Assembly (NCBI GenBank): GCA_026686845.1 | Contig: JAIVEN010000014.1 | Location: 33,130,001 to 33,194,000 of the forward strand | From: Adenanthera pavonina | Lineage: Eukaryota > Streptophyta > Magnoliopsida > Fabales > Fabaceae | Reading direction: 5' to 3' | Length of the DNA: 64,000 nt | Shown: in pieces, positions 11,391 through 23,232 of the stretch | How the letters are laid out: every line of letters starts with the position of its first letter | How positions within the stretch are numbered: position 1 is the stretch's first letter | The notes under the pieces: model-generated | Told to the model about the DNA's origin: nothing | The model's database searches: none | The model's input: only the letters and a program-made list of their open reading frames with translations | Translations under genes and position numbers: made by a program

Positions 11391-11974
11391 AGGTTATCCG
11401 CATAACATAACTGTGTATCATGTTCTCAGGTATGTCCAGGTAGTTATCCTGATAAGATGGGTATCTTATTCGCATAAGGGAGTGAACAGTGAAAGCCAAT
11501 TGTATTGTACAGCCAATTATTCACATAACCTTGGGAGGTTATCCGCATAACGTGTGTTACAAAACACTTGGACTCTCCTCTGTTAATAGGTTATCCGCAT
11601 AACTTATGTTTCTGTACCATTGGACTTTCCTCGATTAAAAAGGTTGTCCGTATAACCTAGGGAAGTTATCCGCATAACATTTGTTACAAAACTCATGGTC
11701 CTTCTTTAGTTAAATAGGTTATCCACATAACCTTAGGAGGTTATCCTGATAACTTATGTTTTGCAAAAACTCAGTTTGAGGAAAATTTAATGTTATCCGA
11801 ACAACTGAGTAGGTTTTCATGAAAATGTTTTTGAGCTAAAACTTAATCATTCTAGAATAAACGTTTTCCGCATAACCTAGCTAGGTTATTCGCATAACGA
11901 AAGTTTTACTTTGAAACCAAGAGCCAAGTGTCACCCATTATCCGCATAATCTGAAGAGGTTATCCTCATAACCT
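11391..11974. promoter_or_regulatory. Dyad array in U3 of the 3' LTR
   Basis: Copies of AGGTTAT-N4-ATAAC(CT) lie at 11391-11406, 11536-11551, 11588-11603, 11641-11658, 11664-11678, 11716-11733, 11738-11753, 11883-11898 and 11957-11974, plus weaker ones. The usual spacer here is CCGC, CTGA or CTCA, unlike CAGG in the solo LTR. Palindromes TTTTCATGAAAA lie at 11208-11219, 11278-11289 and 11814-11825. The array ends about 90 bp before the TATA box, the same arrangement as in the solo LTR. Confidence 0.6.
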
Positions 11975-12065
11975 TTGTCAAATACATTTAATGCGGCAGG
12001 TGAATGGCTATTTTTCTGAGAGTAATGGCTAATCCTTATTTCTAACGAATAGTTTTGCTCTAAAA

Positions 12066-12076
12066 CTATAAATAGG
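12066..12076 (+). promoter_or_regulatory. LTR TATA box
   Basis: ctataaatagg is a near-consensus plant TATA box placed between the dyad array and the transcribed R region, so it is the probable retrotransposon promoter. Confidence 0.6.
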
Positions 12077-12640
12077 ACTTCATTTAATTTATTGGGTAAT
12101 GAGAAAAAACATAAAAATGCCAAAACTCTGCAGAATTGATTACTGATTCATTCAAAATTTACCTACCCTCTGTTTAGCTCATTTATTGTTCTTAAACTTT
12201 CATATCCACTCTTTTGAGAAAGACTTTCATATCTTGATTTGTATATTTCTACACGCCTATAGTTAGCATTTAGTGTGAGAAGATACTTAGAGATTTGCTT
12301 TTACTCCTGAGTGAGAAGAGTGAGAGTGTTTTATTCAGCTCAAAATTTGAGTTGGGGATGTACTGCGGTTTTTGTAAGAAGCCATTCAAATCTTGTAAAA
12401 TCTTGTAAAAGATAGTAGAGAAATCTCAAGTGGTGGCTTGAGGATTGTCTGTAGGTCAAATGGAGTAGACCGAACTAGGGTAAATTACTGTGTCCTTTTC
12501 TCATTTACTTTGCAATTGCTCTTTATTTCTTTTACTCTATTTTTCAGTAACATCTATTATTACTACTGTATTTTCACTTTTTGCAAAAAAATCCAAACTT
12601 TCTAATTCACCCCCCTCTTGGAAAGCCAGTTGAACTAACA

Positions 12641-15600
12641 AAAACTTGTGGAATTTGTGGAGAAATCTCATGTGGAAATTTAAGAACTAGACATAGGCAT
12701 ATGTTAAGATAAATCTTGAGTTTGCAATCTTTCTATCCCAACACTTTTTACATTTCAAGTTGATTGGTTGATGCTTTATTTTGTGTTGATATTTTGCATG
12801 AATAATTGCTTATATATTGCTAAATACAATTTCTTTTCTTTTCTTTTCTTTTTTTGTTACATTTTCTTATATGTATTTCAAGTATTCAAGATTGTCAAAT
12901 TATTTTGGTCTACTTGGAAACAAGCTTTTGCATTATGTCTAACTATATATTGTGTGCTCTATTTTTTAGAATTTAACTTCTGTGTAACATATTCCAAATA
13001 TTAGCATAAAGCTTCCAATAGCTGGTATATTTGTTGCATTGCTTATTAATCTTCAAAATAATATTAGTTACTTGTATTTTAAAGAAGAATTTCTTAAATA
13101 ATCAAAATTTTTTTGAACATCTATTTCATCGAATTATTGGATGTGGTTGCCTTGTTCATAAAAAACTTTTTAAGTAACTTTTTGTCCCTATTCTTCAAGA
13201 ATAATTAATAATATACTATTTACTTTATCATTTTTTTCACAAAATAATTTCTTTTGTTATTTAATTATATTTTTAGTCACTATTAAAACAGAGTTCTATA
13301 ATAAAATGACAGATGATTTTTTTTATCAATAATTTGAATATTTATGTTGAGAAATAAATTACACATAATTAATTACAAAAAAATCATATATTAATTTTAT
13401 TTAGTTAAAAATGAAAGAATATGATTTAATTAGAATTATAATTTAGTTATTATTAATATACATATATTTCCCAATAGTTATTTTAGTTGGTTCCATCCCT
13501 CCATGATCCGTGAACACTAATCCATATGTTATTCTTTTGTTTTTCTTGGCCGCCCATAGGTTATTCAGTTTATAATATTTCTCTTTCTATGATGGCAAAA
13601 AAAACAAAAAGAAAAGATCTTTCCATAATCTAAAATTATGAGCTTGCCGTATTGAACCTTAGAAAAATTCAATGAAAGAAACGCAAACGCAAGGAAAAAA
13701 TAAATATATTATTCATTAAGTAACGAGCTTTTTTTTAAAAAAGAATTAAAAACTGACTTCGTAAGTAACGTTGGCAACAACAAAAAAATGGTAAATAAAT
13801 AAAACCAACTTCCTAAGTAACGAACTAGCTCTACTTTAAAATGATGCCTCATCTTGCAATAGCTTCTAGCTGACATTCTTTTCTATAGGAACTGTCCTTC
13901 AATATATTGAATAACATATTTTAGGCCTCAATATTGTTTTTTTGGTGAACTTTTTTTCTTAATGAACTTTGGCCTCAATATTTTTTAAGGATTAAATTTA
14001 TATTTTTTATATATTTTTTATATTATTTTTTAATTAAAATTTAATATGTAAATTTTTTAATTTTTTTAAATTTAAGAAATTAATACTTTTAATATATAAT
14101 TAATGACTAAATTTATAATATATTAAAAAATAATTCACATATTAAATTTTCATTAAAAAATAATATGAAAAATATATATAAATATTTTCCTATTTTGAAA
14201 AGCAATAGTTATTCATATATGCCCACGAATTGCTTCATAAATAACCGATATCACTGAACATTTTAATGACGTGGTTGGGAATGTTTCACACAAAGGTATG
14301 CTAATTGCTGATTCGCCACATAGCTTGTCTGTGAACGATGTTCATGGAGATCAAGGATGTGAAAATTATCTACTACTGTTAGTGGTGGCGGCTCCAGAAA
14401 TTTTAAGTTGTGAGGTCACACAATTTAATTTAAATTTTTTGTGGTGACAATTATTCCCTTACCTTAAAAGAATATAAATTTGTCACCTTTAATTGTTAGA
14501 TTGCTCATATTAAATTTGGATGATTGATATTATATATATCTAGATAATTCTTTAATACTTTTTTTATTTTATGAGTATCAAGCTATTTCTAATCCATAGT
14601 TAAAAAATAATTTTTTTGACGCATTGAGATTACCGAAGTTAGGGGCATATGTAGCTTAAACATTTTTTTGGGTGGGAAATTTTTTAATATTTATCATAAT
14701 TAATATTTTAAACTAATGATGTCACTTAAAAAATGAAATGATAAATTATGTATAATCATATAATATTTTAAAGATTATACATAAAGTGAAACCATATATA
14801 TAATATATTAATTTTAAGAGAAAATTATATAAAATATATTTGAAGTTTGTATTTTCAATACATTTATATTTGGCATTGTACATTGATGGTTTGAGCAAAA
14901 AAACTAGGATAAATTCTTAAATTTTATAAAAATAGATCAATATATATGGATACTTTAAAATTATATGCTTAACATACTAAAAAAACTCTTAATTAATATT
15001 ATATGTAAATTAAATAACAAAAATTATACCTGTATTTATGCAAATGCATTTCTATGATAACTAAATCTAGACATTTTCATAAAAAAATGAAAAATACTGA
15101 GTATCATTTTTTATGAAATAAAGTATATATTTTTTTAGTTTATTAAAATATTTTTATTATTTAATAATTATTACTCATTAAACAAATACATAGGTCCACC
15201 CTGGGTGAAGTTAATTTTATTTCTTCCAATAAAATATTTTTCATATATACCGCTAGAAATCGAACCTAGGATAATATATTAATGGGATCCAACTATTATT
15301 TTTTAAGAATTTATTCTTAAAAGATTACTTTTATTTTATATATTTGTATTTAAAAAATTATTAAAATTTACAAAAATTATATTTATAAAATCTAAAATTT
15401 TCTGATTTGTCAAGAAATCCAACTCCATATTTTTCATTTCTTCGCTAGAAGCACAAATTAGAGGTGTCATAAATATAACCAATTTTGATATCTTCTTTTC
15501 CTTTTTATATAGGGGAAAATCTATGTCCAATTTAGTGCAATTTATAATCTACCAAATCTCTCTTTTTGCACTAAGAATGATCCAAGACAAAACTCATCAC

Positions 15601-16134
15601 CACTTAGGATGAGAAAATTTAAAATTTACATTAAGCCACTGGTCAACTATTTGTTTTAAGCGAAAATTTTAAGAAACTTGCAAATAACATCAGGATTATA
15701 AATTTCTCACACCTACTTAGTCTTAATAGAAAACTCCCTCTTTTTAATGATTTAAACTAATTTAGCTTGGGTCCGGCTATAACCATAAAAGCCACAAAAT
15801 TCTCATAACATAACAACTCAATATTAATGATTAAGTTAATATAACCCATTTTAATTTAACTTTTGCTTGGAAATTGATAGCTTGACATGAGTTTCAAACT
15901 TTTCTTTTTTAAGCTAAAGATTTATTTAAGGGAATCATATTTTGAGACTAAAATAATTAATTTATTACAAAATAAATTCTATACTATTTATTACTTCAAT
16001 TGTACTATTCAACTTTCTAATTTTTAACATTTATTATTATATAAAAATCTGTCTTTATAATTAATTTTCTTTACTAGTCTATAATTACAATTCTCTTATT
16101 ATAGGGGAATGACATTTTAATACTAAAATACATG
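12641..16134. other. AT-rich intergenic region, no gene seen
   Basis: About 3.5 kb of AT-rich sequence with only short, low-complexity ORFs. The stretch 12641-12740 looks like a worn LTR end. There is a pyrimidine run (ttcttttcttttc) at 12829-12850. The phrase tggtggcggctccagaaat near 14384 and gaaatcgaacctagg near 15255 are the kind of sequence found in old plant repeats, but I could not assign a family. Confidence 0.5.
13993..14195. repeat. AT-rich fold-back hairpin element
   Basis: The left arm 13993-14070 and the right arm 14108-14195 are near reverse complements. For example tattattttttaattaaaa on the left pairs with ttcattaaaaaataata on the right. The arms are about 80 bp and the loop about 40 bp. 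It is probably a MITE-like or fold-back element, and a transcript would form a long double-stranded RNA stem. Low sequence complexity makes the exact ends uncertain. Confidence 0.5.
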
Positions 16135-16746
16135 GTTATCATAACCAGACCGGACCGGCCGGTTTGACTGGTCGGACCGGGAACCGGTGCTTGGTCCGGT
16201 CCGGGCATACTGTAAAACCGGTATTGTTCAAAACCAGTCAGAACCAGTGGAACCGGTAGAATTGATCCTGAATCGGTTCGGTATTATTTTTTTTTTCAAA
16301 TTTTTTTAAAATATTTTATTTGTTTTTAAGATAAAATAAAATTATTTTTAGTGCAAAATGTGTTTTTTTATATATTATAATATTATATAAACATTATTAT
16401 AATATATAATTATTAAAATTTATATATTTACTTAATAAATAATAGATTATTAATTTATTATTTTGAACTCAAAATATAATTATAGATTAATATTAACTTA
16501 TTTAAATTAAAATATTGAGTTATAAAACTTATTAATAATTTATTTATGGTGAATGATAAATTGATAATTCAATATTATTTAGTTTGAGACTTTAATTAAG
16601 TTATAAAATTTATTTAAACTTATATTATTTGTTTTAAATATATTATTTTAATCACTACTGGTCTGATCCCGGTTCGATCTCGGTTGAACCATTGACCCTT
16701 GAACCAGTGCCTTATCCAATTCAGTGTCCGGTTTGGTTCTGACAAC
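16135..16746. mobile_element. CCGG-rich non-autonomous element with inverted ends
   Basis: The left end gttatcataaccagaccgg and the complement of the right end (gttgtcagaaccaaaccgg) match at most positions, forming an imperfect terminal inverted repeat. Both ends carry many CCGGTT/AACCGG repeats in otherwise AT-rich DNA. The middle (16285-16660) is AT-rich and non-coding. No clear target duplication was found, so the superfamily is not assigned. A weaker related-looking stretch (aaaccagcaggttggaccag) lies near 40043 in the THUMP gene's last intron. Confidence 0.45.
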
Positions 16747-17100
16747 ATTGTTAAAATAACAAACTTATTATAAAATATAATGTGTTACTATTTATTTTTT
16801 TAATACTTTTAATTTTTAACACTTTTTATTTTTATTAGATGAAAATCTCTCTTTATAATTATTCTTCCCGGTGGTAATTCCCCCTTTTATTTTAGATGAA
16901 CAAGATTTATTCTATCTCATTTTATTTATTTTACAGAATGTGAACAGTTTCTTGTCTTCTACATCTCCAGCATTAGCAACTCAACAGTCACACAAACCCA
17001 CTGAATCAAATACAGAACCGAGGCACCGTTGTACCGGAGAATCTAAGCCACCGGAGCACTTCAGCACGGCGGTTCGCTCCGAGATATAGTTCTTCTCGCT

Positions 17101-20100
17101 ATGAGCAACATTCGTCGGCCGTCTCATCAGGTAACTTTTTGAACCGCTTGCATTTTGTTCTCGTGTATGTAGGGGATAGCCTTGTTCTGTTAGGCTCCTA
17201 TTACAAGGGGTGAGAGTTGAATATGAACTTTGTGTTCCGGGGTTGATGAAAAGTTGGCAGGGTCAACTTAGTTTTGAGGACTCGGGTGTTGATGAGAATA
17301 TCTGGATGCATCTCTTTGTGGTTGAATTTGAGTTTTGCTCTTACTCTACTGTCGTCCGTTTGGATTTTTTTTTCCGGTCTGTTTTGTTGATTTCGATTAT
17401 AAGTGTTGGCTAGTTTTTTTTTTTTTTTTTTTTAAATAATGTGTCTTATTTGGTTCTTGAAGGTGATGAATGATCTGCTTATTCATGTGTGTGTTTGTTT
17501 CTTTCTTGGCATGTTGTTAGATAGAATTTCCGCTTCAACTCTGCTTCATATAGAATGGAATATAGTAAAGCTAAGATCAAGCCTGGGTATGCTTGTCTTA
17601 CAGAAAATTGGGAAGTTCCAGATTTTCAATATGATATAAGATTGAGTAGGCGATTGAAAAGGCGGCGCATTGCCAACAAGATGACGCAACCCAACGATAG
17701 TGCCAACGCTAAAAGGAAAATTGTGGGGAATTTTGGCAAGTCAATTGTCAAAACCACCGAGAACAGTGGCCATTTGGTGGAGGAGGAAGTGGATGAGGAT
17801 TACAAATTCTTTTTAGAAAATGTTGTTTTCCATATTGATGTTGATGGTGATAATACTATAAGCGGTTATGGTATTGATGTTAACACATACCATGACAGTA
17901 ATAGTGATGATGATACAGATGCCCAGTATATAATGTTCTTGGAAAATTTGAGGGAGGATGGGAACTCATATATATTTGAAGTGTTTGCCGATAACCAGTT
18001 CTTTAGTGTAAAGTATGAGGGCCAAGAAGAAGAGAGATTGCGTGATTTGGTCAATGGTGAAGTTCAATTTGATTGTGTCGAAGAAGATTACCAATTATTC
18101 CTGAATTCCTCTAGGATAGAAGGTGACAATTTGGTTTATATGCCAGAAAGGTCTGTCACACTAAAATATGGGGCAAGTGAATCAGAAGAAAAGAGTTCAA
18201 AGGTTATGCAGAACTTTCAAGTTCCCCATGAGGCAACAGAACTCCATAATACTAGACAATCTTCAGATGATTATTGTGTGGGCCATGAAGAAGGAGGGTT
18301 GCATAATTTGGTCAATAGTGAAGTTCAGTGTGATAATGTTGATGTAGATTACCAATTGTTCCTGAATTCATCAAGGATAGAAGGTGACAAATTGGTTTAT
18401 ATGCCAGAAAGGGATATCACACTAAAATATGGGGGAATTGAACCAGAACAAAAGAGTTCAAAGGCTAGGCTGAACTTGCAAGTTCCCCATGAGGCAAGAG
18501 AACTTCATAATAACAGACAATCTTCAAATGATTATTGTGTGGGCCAAGAAGAAGAGAGGTTGCATAATTTGGTCAATAGTGAAGTTCAGTCTGATAAGGT
18601 TGATGTAGATTACCAATTGTTCGAGAATTCATCAGGGATAGAAGGTGATAATTTGGTTTATATGCCAGAAAGGGATATCACTCTAAAATATGGGGGAAGT
18701 GAATCGGAACAAAAGAGTTCAAAGGTTAGGCAGAACTTACAAGTTTCCCATGAGGCAACAGAACTCCCTAATACTAGACAATCTTTGAATGATTATCGTG
18801 TTGCCAAGAACAAGTGCATCAGTGAAGTGTTGAGAGATATTGAGGATGATGACTACCTAGTATTTCTGAATTCTGTGTTTAGGCAGAATTCAGAAGAAAA
18901 AAGTTCAGCGGTTAGGCAGAATTTACAAATTGCTAATGAGGCAACTGTACCTCCTAATTCAAGACAAGGTTCAGATGCTTATCTTGTGGCCAAGCACAAG
19001 TGCAACGGTGAAGAATTGAGCAATATTGTGGATGAAGAATACGAACTATTTCTGAATTCTGTTAGTATAGTTGATGGCGATCTGATGTATATTCCTGAAA
19101 ATGGTGTCACAGCAGTATATGGGGAGGAATGTGATCAAAGTTCCACTGATTCTGAACCAATTGTTTTGGATACTAATCAACATTATCAAAATAGCCCGTT
19201 CATTTCTTCAAAAAGTTACAATTCCTCTGTAAGTGTCTTTTTCTTGGACAGTGATCATTTTACCATTCATGATATGTAGTTTGGATCACAATTACACACA
19301 CATATCCCTAATTAAAATGTTAGAAACAATTTTTTTAATAAATTTTTCTTTAATACGTCTTGGTGTTTTTAGTGCCTTGTAGATGAAATGAGGCACAAAA
19401 ACAGCTTGCTGTCTTATGCTTTTGATCCCTATAGAAGAGGACTCATGGAAGAACTTAAAAGACCTTATGACCAAAAGGAGTATGACAAACTTCATGAAGA
19501 AGCAACCCGTGAAAGGGCAAAGGAGCGACACAGGGAAATGCGCTATGGGATAGTAAAATCATGTCCAGTGGCTGGTGAAAATGAATCATATCTTGACATG
19601 TACAGTGGTAAGGTTCAGTTGTTCTTTTTCCATTTTAAACAATATTTGCGTTGAGAATGAGTTATCTAATGTGGACACATACTTACATGTAATCATTGGA
19701 ACTGATGACTTTGTTTATTATTGGATATAAAAGATAAATTAGTAGGGAGTAGTTTTTTCCTTCTTCATTGGTGTCAATGACTAACCAGGGTCCCTGCCTC
19801 CCTCAGTGATAGAGGACTTGACCGTTACTTTTTTGCAAATTTTTCTGTTGTGTGTCTCTTGTTTTCATGCACTTCTATTATGTTTCCAAATTGTCATATT
19901 TGTTTAATGATGTGAATAACTTAATTGTCCCCTTATTGGAAAAAAAAACTGATTCATAATTTTGCAGATCTAGCTAATGCAATTAATCAAGTCAAGGAGG
20001 AACCACACAAGGTTCTGCTTCTCTTGCGTGGATTTTTTTACTGGTTGGAGGTAAATTAATAATTGCATGTGCACTGAATTTTTATTTCAGACTGATAGGA

Positions 20101-23100
20101 ATAGGCCCATGCAGAGATATACTGGCTAGAGGAAGAATAGAGGAGAGTTGGGCCAATCTGGCCCATTAGGGCAGAACAAATAAAAGATGGATGGCTTTCC
20201 ATTTTGATTTTGGTTTCCAAGGCAGACCTTTTAGAAGTATAACATATGCATTGTTCATTTAGTATATAAGTAAATTTTCATTTGTTTTTTCAGCTAGAAT
20301 TGTGGGGAGTTAACCAGATAAATTTAATTGCTTATAGTTTACTTTGAGGTGGTGGGTTTTATTGTCTTCAAACTCCTTTTAACGTTTTTACGATGGGAAA
20401 AGGGTGGAAAGGGTACAAATTCTTTGGTTTGGGAGTTCATAAATTTGAGGACATTTGGGGTAATGAAGTGCTGCCATCTGGAAAATGCTCTCAAAAGGCA
20501 ATGAAGGACCTATTTCATATGTTAACAAGGAGCACAGGTCATGCCTTCCATTGAGACTTAACATTAGAGATTCTTTTTATTGCTATTTCCTTGTTTTAAG
20601 AATATATTTTTTACTTCATTTAGGATTTGTTTTCTTGGAAAATAGTTCCAATTTTTCCTTGGAAAAGTTTTCTCAAAGTAAAATATGGAAATAATTTCCT
20701 ATCAGTCTACCACTGTTACTCCCTCCACCCCAAGCCTACCACTTGCTTTACTTGGGCCCAAATTGAATCATACTAAGGCTTGGGCTTGCCGCTTGAGTGT
20801 GCAGTTGGAGCTTAATATAGGCCTTAGCCGAGTGCAAATAAGAATTTTGGAAGGTAGATGAACTTGGGCTTCACATTGACTTTTCCGTTCAGGCCTAAAT
20901 AGAAATTTTGAAAATGAGATGGATCTGATCTAGGTCCAGACCCAAAAAATTTAAATTTTGGTCAGGTGACTTTGACTTTGATGGGTTCTCAAGTGGATGG
21001 GAAACCCTCCCTCAAAAGTTGGTTATTGAGATGAGAGAAACCACACATTTAAATATCACATAAAGCATCTCATATTACTCAATATGGAACTTATGCGTTC
21101 TATACTACCTAAGTCTCCACCAATTGGTTCCTCTTAGAGAGTTGACATCTTGATGACTATACTCAATGACACTTAAATTGACTACCTCACCGATTAGGAC
21201 CCTTTACCTATGGTTAGAATTCTCTGTAGGTAGTTCTCTCTAGAATTGTTGATCACTAACGCTAATACCAATTGATGAGCACTCAAGTGGGATGGGAACC
21301 CTCTCCCAAAGATTAGCTGTTGATGTAGAAGAACCAACCTATTTAAATACCCCTTAAAGCATCTTGTGCTATTTAATGTGATACTTGGCATCCCATACTA
21401 CCCAAGTCTCCATCAGACTCCAAATTTAATTTGGAAATGTCCAAACTTAGGCCTAGGTTTAGATCTAGACATTTCTTTTAAGACCAAACTTGGACAAAAT
21501 AAGTAGTTTAACACAAGTCCTTTTTTCTGAGCTTAATTTTGACCAGCTTTGGGCCCACAACAGAATTTTGAAAGTTAGTGTGCTTAGACTTGAACTCAAT
21601 TTCTTTTGTCTTTTATCTGAAAAGCCGAACTTGTGTCCGATGTTCATGTCTACCATCCATTACCATCATCACTAGCTTGCAATTTGTTAGCAGTACATGC
21701 ATGGATCACCAACCACCGCCTTGCCTGTCTATCCTTTGTCCCCATTTTTGTAATGAAACCCGAAAAAAAAAAAACGAAGAAGAAGAAGACTTTGGGAAGT
21801 TTTTCTAATGAAACAAACAACAAAAAGGCTGGTTTCAAATTATTTTTGTCAGAAAAATTGAAAAAAATTATTTAACTACAAAACAAAGGGAGTCTTAAAG
21901 AGCCATTGCTTGAGTTTTCATTCATTTTTAAGAATCAATTAATATTGTTGAATATTTTCTGTTACTATCGTGATCTACTGAGGCAATATTATAAAATTTT
22001 TTCTCTTATTATTTTCTGAAGATTCTCATGGAAAAGTATGATCTATTGACTGTAATTCATGTGTACAATAACACAGAAAGCTCCTCAATTTATTGGAGCG
22101 AAAAGAATAATGCTACATAAATGATCCTAAGTACAGATGACTAAGCAGACACCAAAAAGGAAGAAAATGGAGATATGACTGTTGCTCCAAATCAGTGAAA
22201 TAAATGATTGATTTGGTCAATAATTTACAAGGATTTAGACTGGACATAAATCAGATAATAATAAAACTTAAGATAGGCAGAATATTTGCCAACATTTTCC
22301 TATTATTTGCTTGTATTATTCTTTGCTTTTATTCTCCTTTATTTTCATATAAAATTATGCTAATCTTGGCTAGATAAGTTTGTTTGTTTGTTCCTATTTC
22401 TTCTCTACTTATTTTGACGGGATTTTATCAGATTCAGGTTAGAATCTGCCGATAATTGTATTTTGTAGTCTGACGAATAAAATAACACAAAGGAAAAGCT
22501 CCAGTAACATTTGTTTTCCACATGGTATGAGAGGAAAAAAGCCTGATGGTCACAAGATCCAAAACCCATAAAAATCAATGTTAGACTTGAGGCCTTTGAG
22601 TTTTAAGAATACAAACCTAGGCTATGAAAAAAAATTGAAGGTTGTGACCAGAGGTCTTTGATACTAAAAAAACACAAGCTCGGACAAACATAATTGGGTT
22701 AGACTTTTTCTAGTGAATGTTGATTCAATTGGTAAGAATTCAACTCATACTTCACATGGATGTGGGTTTGAATTCTGTCACTGATGTGAAAACCATTTTA
22801 GTAGATAATCTATAAGTACTTTCATCTGACACTTGTTAAGCTGTGAGGCCTGCCTACCTAAACTTTAGTTCACCAAAAAACAAAAATTGGGCTGGACTTT
22901 TGAAGGCTCTACCACTAAAGAAATGATAGGCTTGTCAATGAAAGTTTTAAATCCCAGAAAGGATTGGACAATGAAGAACCATACCAGAGTGTTAAGGCAA
23001 ATGATAATTAGACTTGCATTCATTCTCTCTTTTTCTTAATCCTTCAGATTACATTTGTTGACTGATTTACAGATTTAGTGCATGAATTCATAAATTTACA

Positions 23101-23232
23101 TTAATACATATGTGTATTAATGACAGTAATATGTTCCTCATTTCTATGTGGAAATTGCAGCGTGTTCCACAGGTAGGAGCATTTCGGCCTTGGCTTGATG
23201 CATCCTGTTTGCAGATGTTACAAAAATTGTGA
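17101..23232 (+). CDS. Plant protein of unknown function with 87-residue tandem repeats (five exons)
   Basis: Proposed coding exons are 17101-17130, 17525-19228, 19373-19607, 19968-20050 and 23161-23232. They give 707 residues in one frame with GT-AG introns throughout. The large exon begins basic (RLSRRLKRRR) and then becomes acidic. It holds copies of a motif D-Y-x-L-F-L-N-S followed by G-D-N-L-V-Y-M-P-E, with three exact-length 87-residue tandem units from about residue 198, and degenerate copies near 90, 130 and 520. The C-terminal exons encode SLLSYAFDPYRRGLMEELKR, a basic helix (EEATRERAKERHREMRYG) and an end with LLLLRGFFYWLE and GAFRPWLDASC. I recognise the C-terminus as the kind conserved in uncharacterised plant proteins but know no function. 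The start is uncertain: ATG 17101 needs the acceptor at 17523-17524; otherwise ATG 17555 gives a protein 20 residues shorter. The last intron is 3.1 kb. Confidence 0.72.
18086..18835 (+). repeat. Three tandem 261-bp coding repeats
   Basis: Units begin at gattaccaatt in 18086, 18347 and 18608, exactly 261 bp apart. That is 87 codons, so the frame is kept. Units two and three are closer to each other at the DNA level (for example gggatatcac and acaaaagagttcaaag) than to unit one. The third is followed by diverged sequence (gattatcgtgttgccaag). The pattern fits in-frame unequal crossing-over. Confidence 0.85.
20978..21415. repeat. Direct duplication in intron 4 of the repeat-protein gene
   Basis: The stretch 20978-21125 (ttctcaagtggatgggaa ... 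aagtctccaccaattgg) recurs diverged at 21270-21415 (cactcaagtgggatggga ... aagtctccatcagac). The copies are about 290 bp apart. Short direct repeats around unique sequence could be a very small LTR-type (TRIM-like) element or a local duplication. Confidence 0.4.
22690..22880 (+). mobile_element. Possible tRNA-derived SINE
   Basis: caattggtaagaattcaact resembles a polymerase III A box, and 36 bp on, gtgggtttgaattctgtc resembles a B box (GGTTCGANTCC) with a C-to-T change. A short non-coding tail follows. It lies in intron 4 of the repeat-protein gene. Target duplications were not identified. Confidence 0.35.

Larger units (their letters stand above)
1..12640 (+). mobile_element. SIRE/Maximus-type Ty1-copia retrotransposon, decayed, 5' end outside window
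   Basis: The element reads 5' LTR end, primer-binding site, gag, protease, integrase, reverse transcriptase, RNase H, envelope-like ORF, polypurine tract and 3' LTR, all on the + strand. The integrase-before-RT order identifies it as Copia. Long LTRs and an extra ORF after pol are the hallmark of the SIRE/Maximus lineage. The 3' LTR is 1671 bp, so about 1.37 kb of the 5' LTR lies outside the window. Every coding domain has stops or frameshifts, so the copy cannot act autonomously. The two LTR segments that can be compared (1-306 and 12319-12640) are clearly alike but diverged, which indicates an old insertion. The 3' flank begins aaaac; the matching target duplication would be outside the window. 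Confidence 0.9.
10970..12640 (+). repeat. 3' LTR of the SIRE-type element (1671 bp)
   Basis: It starts TGTTAATTCAAATGG just after the polypurine tract and ends GAACTAACA, so the termini are an inverted TGTTA...TAACA. The end matches 1-306. U3 carries the dyad array (11391-11974) and palindromes, followed by a TATA box at 12067-12073 (actataaatagga). R/U5 covers the rest. After the LTR, 12650-12740 (tggagaaatctcatgtgg) faintly resembles LTR R/U5 sequence, so the element may have landed in an older relative. Confidence 0.88.

Noticed and set aside
16871..17089. 72-codon ORF just upstream of the repeat-protein gene
   Set aside because: It most likely overlaps the promoter and 5' UTR of that gene. 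It shows no conserved motif.
22690..22880. A tRNA gene, suggested by the B-box-like gggtttgaattc
   Set aside because: No cloverleaf can be drawn and the A-box to B-box part is too diverged. It is kept only as a possible SINE.
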